From the NCBI GenBank assembly GCA_934661105.1, contig CAKUIV010000016.1, positions 1 to 23,746 of the forward strand: a stretch of 23,746 bases of DNA, read 5' to 3'. A program made the position numbers and the translations under genes. Source of the stretch: an uncultured Ellagibacter sp. GTDB lineage: Bacteria > Actinomycetota > Coriobacteriia > Coriobacteriales > Eggerthellaceae. Below the pieces are notes generated by a model. That model was not told the origin of the DNA. It worked only from the letters and a program-made list of their open reading frames with translations, and searched no databases. Below, in pieces: positions 6,389-13,445 of this stretch. Positions within the stretch are counted from its first letter, which is position 1, and every line of letters begins with the position of its first letter.

Positions 6389-7951
6389 ATGGAACCCTGG
6401 GAGGAAAGCCTCGATCGCACTCGCCGCGCGACCGCCCGTACCGGCTCGTCGTCGCGAGCGCGTGCGTCCGAATCGTCGTACTACGTTGGGTCGACCGGGC
6501 GCGACTCGGACGCGGGTGCCCCCGACGCTTCTTCGTCTTCCGACGCCCTTACCGTCTCGGGAGCGATGGCGCTCGCGAAAGGAGCGCTCGAAGGCGTCAC
6601 GGTGAAGGTGATCGGCGAGGTTTCCGAGCTGTCCAACAAAGCCGGTTACAAGGCCGTTTACTTCACGGTGAAGGACAAGTCGGCCGCCCTTCCGTGCATG
6701 ATGTGGAACAACCGCTTCCGTGCGTGCGGTGTCGATATGGCAATCGGCTCGCTCGTGGAACTGACGGGTCGTTTCACGCTGTACGCCGCCAAGGGACGCA
6801 TGAACTTCGACGTGTTTTCGATTCAGCTGGCGGGCGAGGGCAACCTGCGCGTCCAAGTGGCGAACCTCGCGCGCAAGCTTGCGGCGGAAGGCCTCTGCGA
6901 CGAGCGGCGCAAGCGTCCGGTTCCCGCGAACATTCAGACGGTCGGGCTTGTCACATCTCCGCGGGGCGACGCGGTCCACGACGTGCTGCGCACGTTGCGT
7001 CGCCGTTGGCCCATGGCGCGCGTGCTCGTCGCTGGCGTGCCCGTTGAAGGCGCCAATGCCCCGCGCGAGCTTGTTCGAGGCATCGAATGCGTTGCTGCGG
7101 CCGGCGCTGAGGCGGTGCTGCTTGTTCGCGGCGGCGGGTCTTATGAGGATCTCATGCCCTTCAACGACGAAGGGCTTGCCCGGGCCATCGCGGCTTGCCC
7201 CGTGCCGATTGTCACGGGTATCGGGCATGAGCCCGATACGAGCATTGCCGATTTGGTTGCTGATGTTCGCGCGTCAACGCCGACGGGCGCGGCGGAAGCG
7301 GTCTCGCCGGTCGCGTCCGAGCTGTCGCAGGCACTTACGCAGCGCGCCCGCCGGCTGCACGACGGCCTTTCGCGCCGTCTCGACGGGTCGCGCGCTCGCA
7401 TCGAGCGTGTGGCGACCCGTCCCGTGTTCACCGACTCCATGTACCTCATCGGTTCCGACGCGCAGACGCTCGACTTTCTGTCCGACCGTCTCTCGCGCGC
7501 GCTGCCGGGACGCATCGATGCGGATAAGTCGCAGGTCGATGCGCTTTCGGGTAGGCTCGCCCGCGCTCTTCCGACGAGCGTGTCGCGTGCGCGTGCGGAG
7601 GTTTCCGCGCTTTCAAGCCGTATAGCTGCCGTGGGGCCGCACCTCGTGCAAGGGGATGCTTCCCACGCTAGCGCGCTTGCGAAGAGCCTCGCGGCACGGG
7701 GGCGCTCCATCACGCCGCGGTTCGCGTCGGAAGTGGGGCTCGCCGCGTCGCGTCTGAACGACTTGTCGCCGTTGTCCGTCATTGCGCGCGGGTACTCGAT
7801 CTCGAGAAACGAGAAACGTGAAGTGGTCAGCTGCACCGAGCAGGCACCCGTGGGGTCGCTGCTTTCCGTGCAGGTTTCCGACGGCGAGCTTTCCTGCCGC
7901 GTCGAGGCGGCGCATTCGAACAACAAGGAAGAATCGGAGGTTGCGAAATGA
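6389..7951 (+). CDS. xseA: Exonuclease VII large subunit
   Basis: 520 residues from ATG 6389. An OB-fold nucleic-acid-binding domain begins at about residue 53 (TVSGAMALAKGALEG...GEVSEL...YFTVKDKSAALPCMMW). The catalytic exonuc_VII_L domain follows, with VGLVTSPRGDAVHD, LVRGGGSYEDL and GIGHEPDTSIADLVAD, then long helical repeats and a C-terminal RGYSI segment. With XseB it forms cytoplasmic exonuclease VII, which degrades single-stranded DNA from both ends. The first ~52 residues are low-complexity (Ser, Arg, Asp, Ala) and have no counterpart I know in XseA. No ribosome site is visible before ATG 6389, so translation may be coupled to the preceding gene or the true start may differ. Confidence 0.94.
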   Translation: MEPWEESLDRTRRATARTGSSSRARASESSYYVGSTGRDSDAGAPDASSSSDALTVSGAMALAKGALEGVTVKVIGEVSELSNKAGYKAVYFTVKDKSAALPCMMWNNRFRACGVDMAIGSLVELTGRFTLYAAKGRMNFDVFSIQLAGEGNLRVQVANLARKLAAEGLCDERRKRPVPANIQTVGLVTSPRGDAVHDVLRTLRRRWPMARVLVAGVPVEGANAPRELVRGIECVAAAGAEAVLLVRGGGSYEDLMPFNDEGLARAIAACPVPIVTGIGHEPDTSIADLVADVRASTPTGAAEAVSPVASELSQALTQRARRLHDGLSRRLDGSRARIERVATRPVFTDSMYLIGSDAQTLDFLSDRLSRALPGRIDADKSQVDALSGRLARALPTSVSRARAEVSALSSRIAAVGPHLVQGDASHASALAKSLAARGRSITPRFASEVGLAASRLNDLSPLSVIARGYSISRNEKREVVSCTEQAPVGSLLSVQVSDGELSCRVEAAHSNNKEESEVAK

Positions 7952-8196
7952 GCGAAGAGAAGCCTTTGGAGGAACTCACCTTCCGCGAGGCCATGTCCGA
8001 ACTAGAACGCATCGTGGGGGTGCTCGAGAGCAATTCCCTCGAGCTGGAGCAGAGCCTCACTGAATACGAGCGCGGGGTGAAACTCGTGGCGCTTTTGAAG
8101 AAGCGCGTCGACGGCGCTCAGCAACGTATCGACGTGCTTATGGGCGAACTCGAGAAGCCCGCCGATGACGAGACGCGCGACACGACGCTCTCGTAA
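7948..8196 (+). CDS. xseB: Exonuclease VII small subunit
   Basis: 82 residues, typical for XseB. The start overlaps the xseA stop in ATGA (4-base overlap), with GGAGG 7 bases upstream inside xseA. The family pattern LTFREAMSELERIVGVLES, LELEQSLTEYERGVKL and the coiled-coil VDGAQQRIDVLM is clear. Several small subunits decorate each large subunit. The overlap implies translational coupling. Confidence 0.95.
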   Translation: MSEEKPLEELTFREAMSELERIVGVLESNSLELEQSLTEYERGVKLVALLKKRVDGAQQRIDVLMGELEKPADDETRDTTLS

Positions 8197-8274
8197 GACG
8201 GTCGTGGCGCATCCGCGCTACTGGCTGTCCTACGCGGGGGAGTCGCTTGCGCGGGCGCGCGCTGCCTGCGGTGA

Positions 8275-8290
8275 CGGCGCTCTTGCGCCG
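8275..8290. other. Short GC hairpin after xseB
   Basis: CGGCGC-TCTT-GCGCCG: a 6-bp perfect stem 78 bases after the xseB stop, without a T tract. It may be a weak terminator for the rnd-xseB run. Its 12-base core GCGCTCTTGCGC is identical to that in the tRNA-Val leader. Confidence 0.35.
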
Positions 8291-8343
8291 CGCCGCTTGC
8301 CGAAATCGAATCAAGCGCACGTAAACCGCCTGCACGTTATGCC

Positions 8344-8349
8344 TACAAT
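8344..8349 (+). promoter_or_regulatory. Possible -10 box of ackA
   Basis: TACAAT lies 35 bases before the ackA start and leaves room for the ribosome site. The expected -35 position (GTAAAC) is poor, so this is tentative. The rest of 8197-8383 shows only the hairpin listed. Confidence 0.3.
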
Positions 8350-8383
8350 TTAACTTACACGTAACGTACGAGGAGGTTGGCTG

Positions 8384-9610
8384 TTGAACGTCTTGGTCAT
8401 TAACGCTGGTTCGTCTTCTCTGAAGTACCAGCTCATCCACGTCGAAAGCCGCACGGTCATCGCGAAGGGCATTTGCGAGCGCGTCGGCTCTGCCGACTCC
8501 TTCCACAAACATGGCCTCGACGACAATGAGGTCGTGATCGATGCGAAGATGGCCGACCACAACGCCGCGATGGCGCTTGTCCTCGAATCGCTCACCGAAG
8601 GGCCCGACGCCCCGATTTCCTCACTCGACGAAATCGACGCCATCGGGCATCGAATCGTGCAGGGCGGCAAGTACTTCGACCGTTCGGTCCTCATTGACGA
8701 CGACGTCATTGCCAAGATTGACGAGCTTGCCGAGCTTGCGCCGCTCCACAACAAGGCCGCGCTTATGGGCATCCACGCGTGCCAGCTCCATATGCCGGGC
8801 ATTCCCATGGTCGCCGTGTTCGATACCTCGTTTTTCCAGACGCTGCCGCCGAAAGCTTACATGTACCCGCTGCCGTACGAGCTGTACGAGAAGTACGCGA
8901 TCCGCAAGTACGGCGCGCATGGTACGTCGCACCGTTACATCTCCCAACGCGCGGCCGCGGTACTCGATGAACCGCTCGAGGATTTGAAGCTCATCACATG
9001 CCATTTGGGCAACGGCTGCTCCATGAGCGCTATCGACCACGGTGTGGCGGTCGATACCTCGATGGGCTTGACTCCGCTCGACGGCCTCATGATGGGCACG
9101 CGCTGCGGGTCGATCGATCCGGCCATCGTGCCGTTCCTCATGGATCACGAGGGTCTGTCCGCCCAAGAGATCAACGATCTCATGAACAAGAAGTCGGGCC
9201 TGCTCGGCATCTCCGGCGTGAGCAACGACCTGCGCAGCGTACGCGATGCGTCTGAAAACGGCAACGAGCGCGCGCAGCTTGCTTACGACATGTACTCGAA
9301 TTCCGTGAAGAAGTACATCGGTTCCTACATTGCCGTCATGGGCGGCGTCGACGCCATCGTGCTCACCGCGGGCGTCGGCGAGAACTGCGAGAAGATGCGC
9401 CGCATGATTTTCGCCGGCCTGCAGCCGCTCGGCATCATCTTAGACGAGCAGAAGAACCGCCAGCGCGGCTTCGAACGTGAGATCTCGGCAGACAACTCCG
9501 CCGTGAAGATCATCATCATCCCCACCAACGAGGAATACATGATCGCGCTCGACACCTTCGACATCGTCCACGAGAAAATGGTGGCGGAGATCGACGGCGG
9601 CATGGCATAA
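8384..9610 (+). CDS. ackA: Acetate kinase
   Basis: 408 residues, standard length. Start TTG 8384 has AGGAGG 7 bases upstream, and the product begins MNVLVINAGSSSLKYQL, the canonical N-terminus. Other ASKHA/acetate kinase signatures: GHRIVQGGKYF, VAVFDTSFFQTLP, AHGTSHRY, CHLGNGCS, DTSMGLTPLDGLMMGTR and VLTAGVGEN. It converts acetyl phosphate plus ADP to acetate plus ATP in the cytoplasm, the energy-yielding last step of acetate fermentation. Its partner phosphotransacetylase faces it across a shared terminator instead of sitting in the same operon. Confidence 0.97.
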   Translation: MNVLVINAGSSSLKYQLIHVESRTVIAKGICERVGSADSFHKHGLDDNEVVIDAKMADHNAAMALVLESLTEGPDAPISSLDEIDAIGHRIVQGGKYFDRSVLIDDDVIAKIDELAELAPLHNKAALMGIHACQLHMPGIPMVAVFDTSFFQTLPPKAYMYPLPYELYEKYAIRKYGAHGTSHRYISQRAAAVLDEPLEDLKLITCHLGNGCSMSAIDHGVAVDTSMGLTPLDGLMMGTRCGSIDPAIVPFLMDHEGLSAQEINDLMNKKSGLLGISGVSNDLRSVRDASENGNERAQLAYDMYSNSVKKYIGSYIAVMGGVDAIVLTAGVGENCEKMRRMIFAGLQPLGIILDEQKNRQRGFEREISADNSAVKIIIIPTNEEYMIALDTFDIVHEKMVAEIDGGMA

Positions 9611-9708
9611 TCGACGACGATCGATTGCGAGAAGCGGAATTCGAAGCGTATTGACAGCGCACGCGGATTGCGATCGGCAATCGATTTCCGCATCCATGGA
9701 GCAAAGAG

Positions 9709-9735
9709 AAAGGGCGGCCTGGTGGCCGCCCTTTT
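9709..9735. terminator. Bidirectional terminator between ackA and pta
   Basis: AAAGGGCGGCC, TGGT loop, GGCCGCCCTTTT: an 11-bp stem with T residues on the plus side and a CTTTCTCTTT tract on the minus side. It sits between two convergent genes and can end both. Confidence 0.88.
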
Positions 9736-9769
9736 CGCATTCAGCGTTCGAATTCGTTCAGCGTGCAGA

Positions 9770-10768
9770 TTATTTTCCGTCCTTCAGCGTCTGCGCTTGC
9801 ACGCAGGTGATGGCGACCACGCCCACGATGTCGTCGGCCGAGCAGCCGCGCGACAGGTCGTTCACCGGAGCAGCAAGGCCCTGGGTGATCGGGCCGTACG
9901 CCTCGGCCTTCGCCAAGCGCTGCACGAGCTTGTAACCGATGTTGCCGGCGTCGAGGTCGGGAAAGACGAGCACGTTGGCATGCCCCGCCACGGGCGACCC
10001 GGGCGCCTTCGATTCCCCGACTGCGGGCACGATGGCGGCATCGAGTTGCAGCTCGCCGTCGAGCGCGATCTCGGGTGCGAGGTTATGCGCGATTTCCACG
10101 GCGCGCACGACCTTCGCCGCGTCGTCGTTCTTGGCGGAACCCTTGCTCGAATGCGATAACATCGCCACGGCGGGCTCGGTGCCCATGAGCGACTTCCACG
10201 AGCGTGCCGAGTTCACGGCGATGTGCGCGAGGCGCTCGTCGTCGGGCTGCACCTCAAGGCCGCAGTCGCTGAAGATGAACGTGCCGTCCTGGCCCAGATC
10301 GCAGTTCGGCACCACCATGACGAAGAACGAGCTCGCGAGCTTCACGCCGGGGGCGGTTTTCAGAATTTGCAGGCAGGGGCGAAGAACGTCGGCGGTTGCA
10401 TGGCATGCGCCTGATACCATGCCGTCGGCCTGCCCGCTTTTCACCATCATGACGCCGAAGTACAGCTCGTCGTCCATCTTCGCGAGGGCGTCGTCGGGAG
10501 TCATGCCCTTGTGTTTGCGCAGTTCGTAAAGCTTCGTCGCGAACCTCTCGCGCAATTCCGACGTCTTCGGGTCGATGATGCGCGCGCCTTCGAGGTTGCG
10601 CCCGGCGCCGTCGATCTCGACCTTGTTGCCGAGGACGACGATGTTGCACGCGTCATGTCCGAGAAGCTTCTCGGCCGCTTCGAGCGTGCGCGGGTCGTTT
10701 CCCTCGGGAAGCACGATGGTCTGCTTGTCCGCCTTCGCGCGGGCGAGCATGGTCTCCAAAAACGTCAT
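9770..10768 (-). CDS. pta: Phosphate acetyltransferase (phosphotransacetylase)
   Basis: 332 residues, the short single-domain Pta form. Start ATG 10768 follows AAAGGA by 7 bases and gives MTFLETMLARAKADKQ. A frame extension upstream to 10819 has no ribosome site. Family features: IVLPEGNDPRTLEAAEKLL near the N-terminus, SGQADGMVSGACHATADVLRP in the middle, and LVFPDLDAGNIGYKLVQRL plus GPITQGLAAPVNDLSRGC at the C-terminus. It interconverts acetyl-CoA plus phosphate with acetyl phosphate plus CoA. With acetate kinase it makes one ATP per acetyl-CoA. Confidence 0.96.
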   Translation of the reverse strand: MTFLETMLARAKADKQTIVLPEGNDPRTLEAAEKLLGHDACNIVVLGNKVEIDGAGRNLEGARIIDPKTSELRERFATKLYELRKHKGMTPDDALAKMDDELYFGVMMVKSGQADGMVSGACHATADVLRPCLQILKTAPGVKLASSFFVMVVPNCDLGQDGTFIFSDCGLEVQPDDERLAHIAVNSARSWKSLMGTEPAVAMLSHSSKGSAKNDDAAKVVRAVEIAHNLAPEIALDGELQLDAAIVPAVGESKAPGSPVAGHANVLVFPDLDAGNIGYKLVQRLAKAEAYGPITQGLAAPVNDLSRGCSADDIVGVVAITCVQAQTLKDGK

Positions 10769-10799
10769 GCGGAAGTCCTTTCTCGCGGTATCTATCGTT

Positions 10800-10805
10800 A
10801 TTGTA
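10800..10805 (-). promoter_or_regulatory. Possible -10 box of pta
   Basis: The minus strand reads TACAAT 31 bases before the pta ATG. No convincing -35 is seen at 16-18 bases (it is an A-rich run, CAAAAA). Tentative. Confidence 0.3.
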
Positions 10806-10972
10806 GTGAGTTCAGGCACGTTTTTTGTATGAGATGCTGCAAGGGCTTTGCCTAGTCGGTAAAATAGTATCGTCTGCGGCCATTTCCCGATGCGTTCTTC
10901 GGAAGCCGCAGCCCGATGGCGCGTCGACGCGGCGCGTCAGGTCGCATACCTCGAATGAAAGGCAAAGCTCAC

Positions 10973-12190
10973 ATGGGCGTGCAATACACACAGTTCTCTG
11001 ACATCGATATCGCCGACATCGACGCGGTCGTCGTCGGCAGCGGCTTCGCCGGCGGCGTCGTCGCCCGCGAACTCGCCGAGCGCGGCGGCAAGCGCGTGCT
11101 CATCATCGAGAAGCGTCCGCACATCGCGGGCAACATGTACGACGAGAAGGACGAGGCGGGCATCCTCGTGCACAAGTACGGTCCGCACATCTTCCATTCC
11201 AACGACAAGCGCGCCTTCGACTACGCGCGCCGTTTCTCGGGCTTTCTGGGCTACCAGCACCGCGTTCTCGCTGATTGGTACGGAACCTACATGCCCGTTC
11301 CCTTCAACAAGAACTCGATGGAAATCGCGTTCGGCGAGGAAAAGGCCGCGCATTACATCGAGAAACTCATCGACACGTTCGGCGACGAGCGCAAAGTCAC
11401 GATCAACGAACTGCGCGAGCAGGACGACCCCGAGCTCGCCGAGATCGCCGACTTCGTGTACAAGAACGTGTTCCTCTACTACACCCAGAAGCAGTGGGGC
11501 CTCACGCCCGAAGAGGTCGACCCGTCGGTCACCGCGCGCGTGCCGGTGTTCATCTCGCGCGACAACCGCTACTTCCAGGACAAGTACCAGGGCATGCCGA
11601 TCTTCGGTTACACGAAGCTCTTCGAGGAGATGCTCGATCACGAGAACATCCAGGTGTGCCTGAACACCGAGGCGGAAAGCGTCTTCGAGCTCGAATTCGA
11701 AAGCGACGCGGAGGACGCCCCTCTTTCGGCCATCAAGATCAAGGGGCAGAAGTTCGATGGTCCCATCGTCTACACCGGTCCGCTCGACGAGCTGTTCCTC
11801 GCGCGCTTCGGCCGCTTGCCGTACCGCAGCCTCGACTTCAAGTACGAAACTTACGACAAGGAGCACGTGCTGCCGTGCGGCACCGTCAACTTCACGGTGA
11901 CCGAGGACTACACGCGCATCACCGAGTTCAAGTACCTCACGGGTCAGACGAGCGACAAGACCACCATCATGAAGGAGTACTCGCGCTCCTACGACGATCC
12001 GAAGACGCAGACGCCCTACTACGCCATCCTCTCCGACGAGAACCGCGCGCACTATGAGCGCTACCGCGCGCTCACGGCGAAGCTCCCCAACTTCTACCCG
12101 CTCGGTCGTCTGGCGGAATACCGTTACTACAACATGGACAAGATCATCAGCCTCGCGCTCGAGCTTTCCGACAAGCTCGTGGAGGAATAG
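10973..12190 (+). CDS. glf: UDP-galactopyranose mutase
   Basis: 405 residues from ATG 10973 (an AAAGG sits 10 bases upstream). ATG 10955 is a possible earlier start in frame. Rossmann FAD-binding motif VVVGSGFAGGVVARELAE near residues 17-34, then VLIIEKRPHIAGNMYDE and KYGPHIFHS, both signatures of Glf. It uses reduced FAD to isomerise UDP-galactopyranose to UDP-galactofuranose, the donor for galactofuranose in cell-surface polysaccharides. The conserved C-terminal YYNMDKIISLALELSDKL region is intact. It is followed after 4 bases by a glycosyltransferase gene whose ribosome site (GGAGGAA) lies in the last codons of glf, so the pair is an operon. Confidence 0.95.
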   Translation: MGVQYTQFSDIDIADIDAVVVGSGFAGGVVARELAERGGKRVLIIEKRPHIAGNMYDEKDEAGILVHKYGPHIFHSNDKRAFDYARRFSGFLGYQHRVLADWYGTYMPVPFNKNSMEIAFGEEKAAHYIEKLIDTFGDERKVTINELREQDDPELAEIADFVYKNVFLYYTQKQWGLTPEEVDPSVTARVPVFISRDNRYFQDKYQGMPIFGYTKLFEEMLDHENIQVCLNTEAESVFELEFESDAEDAPLSAIKIKGQKFDGPIVYTGPLDELFLARFGRLPYRSLDFKYETYDKEHVLPCGTVNFTVTEDYTRITEFKYLTGQTSDKTTIMKEYSRSYDDPKTQTPYYAILSDENRAHYERYRALTAKLPNFYPLGRLAEYRYYNMDKIISLALELSDKLVEE

Positions 12191-12194
12191 GGCC

Positions 12195-13217
12195 ATGAAG
12201 ACCATCTCGTTCGCGGTGCCGTGCTACAACTCCGCGGCCTACATGGACACATGCATCGAATCGCTTCTGAAGTGCGGCGACGACGTCGAGATCATCATCG
12301 TCGACGACGGGTCGACCAAAGACGACACGCCCCAGAAAGCCGATGCCTGGCAGGAGGCCCATCCCGACGTCATCCGCGCGATCCATCAGGAAAACGGCGG
12401 GCATGGCGCGGCGGTGAACACGGGGCTCGCCGCGGCGCGGGGGCTCTACTTCAAGGTCGTCGACTCCGACGACTGGCTCGACGAGGCCGCCATGAAGAAG
12501 GTCATGGCGTATCTGCGCTCGCAGACGGATCGCGAGAAGGCGACCGATCTTGTGGTCGCGAACTATGTGTACGAGAAGGTTCACGAGGGAACGCGCACGG
12601 TGATGGGCTACTTCAACGTGTTCCCGACCGATAGCGAGTTCGGCTGGAAGGACGTGGGGCATTTCCGCCAGAGCCAGTACCTGCTCATGCACTCGGCGAT
12701 CTACCGCACCGAGCTTCTGCGCGACACGGGGCTGAAGCTTCCCGAGCATTGCTTTTACGTGGACAACATCTTCGTGTACGTGCCCCTGCCGTTCGTGGAC
12801 ACGATCCGCTACCTCGACGTGGACATGTACCGCTATTTCATCGGGCGTGAGGATCAAAGCGTGAACGAGAGCGTCATGATGGGCCGCATCGACCAGCAGC
12901 TGCGCATCACGCGCTTCATGATCGACTCGGTCCAGCTGCCCGAAGACGTGGTCGAACCCAAGCTTCGCCGTTACATGCTGAACTACCTTTCCATGATGAT
13001 GTGCATCTGCTCGATTTTCTGTCGCATGATCGGCACGGTCGAAGCCGATGAAAAGCGCCATGCCATCTGGGAGTACTTGAAGGAGCACAACCCCGGTGCG
13101 TACGGTCCTGTCCGTCGCAGCGTGCTCAACGTCGGCACGAACCTGCCCGGCAGCGTCGGCAAGCACCTCGGCATCTCGGGGTACCATCTCGCGCAGAAGA
13201 TCTTCAAGTTCAACTAG
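12195..13217 (+). CDS. Family 2 glycosyltransferase
   Basis: 340 residues from ATG 12195. The GT-A fold of GT2 enzymes is clear: FAVPCYNSAAYMDTCIESLL at residues 6-25, VEIIIVDDGSTKD, the substrate stretch QENGGHGAAVNTGLAAARG and the metal-binding DxD in VVDSDDWLDE. The C-terminal ~200 residues have no membrane helix, so this is a soluble or peripheral enzyme transferring a sugar from a nucleotide donor. Pairing with glf makes a galactofuranosyl or neighbouring-sugar transferase plausible, but acceptor and linkage cannot be read from sequence. A strong hairpin downstream ends the two-gene unit. Confidence 0.93.
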   Translation: MKTISFAVPCYNSAAYMDTCIESLLKCGDDVEIIIVDDGSTKDDTPQKADAWQEAHPDVIRAIHQENGGHGAAVNTGLAAARGLYFKVVDSDDWLDEAAMKKVMAYLRSQTDREKATDLVVANYVYEKVHEGTRTVMGYFNVFPTDSEFGWKDVGHFRQSQYLLMHSAIYRTELLRDTGLKLPEHCFYVDNIFVYVPLPFVDTIRYLDVDMYRYFIGREDQSVNESVMMGRIDQQLRITRFMIDSVQLPEDVVEPKLRRYMLNYLSMMMCICSIFCRMIGTVEADEKRHAIWEYLKEHNPGAYGPVRRSVLNVGTNLPGSVGKHLGISGYHLAQKIFKFN

Positions 13218-13260
13218 GAAAAACCGCGCGAGCGGGGGTGCCCACCCACATGGTTTTCTC

Positions 13261-13298
13261 CAAGGGGCCTTGGCGGAGCGTTCCGTCAAGGCCCCTTG
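13261..13298 (+). terminator. Strong GC-rich hairpin after the glf operon
   Basis: A 17-bp stem (CAAGGGGCCTTGGCGGA 13261-13277 with TCCGTCAAGGCCCCTTG 13282-13298, one G-U) closes a GCGT loop. No T tract follows (GCTCTTGGGCG), so termination may be inefficient or factor-assisted. It separates glf-GT2 from the promoter of the LicA-LicC fusion. Confidence 0.6.
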
Positions 13299-13335
13299 CT
13301 CTTGGGCGTTCATTTCCCACGTAACTTAACGTAAT

Positions 13336-13364
13336 TTGAACAAATCCTTTACATTCGCTACACT
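13336..13364 (+). promoter_or_regulatory. Promoter of the choline kinase/nucleotidyltransferase fusion
   Basis: TTGAAC (13336-13341), 17-base spacer and TACACT (13359-13364): a near-consensus promoter with optimal spacing. Predicted start is about 13371, leaving a 75-base leader. Confidence 0.8.
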
Positions 13365-13365
13365 T

Positions 13366-13392
13366 CAGACCTAACTCTAAGAGCGAGGTCTG
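13366..13392. promoter_or_regulatory. Inverted repeat over the transcription start, candidate operator
   Basis: CAGACCT (13366-13372) and AGGTCTG (13386-13392) are perfect complements 13 bases apart. They begin one base after the -10 box and span the predicted start. The encoded protein has winged-helix modules, so autoregulation is possible. As RNA it would be an incomplete leader hairpin. Function is inferred. Confidence 0.45.
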
Positions 13393-13445
13393 TCTAGGCG
13401 TTTGCGCAGCAGGCCGACTATCACGTCCCTCCGAAGGAGAACGAT

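Noticed and set aside
10937..12205. 422-codon minus-strand open frame
   Set aside because: Antisense to glf, which has clear FAD-binding and Glf motifs; the product is Val/Arg/Glu-biased.
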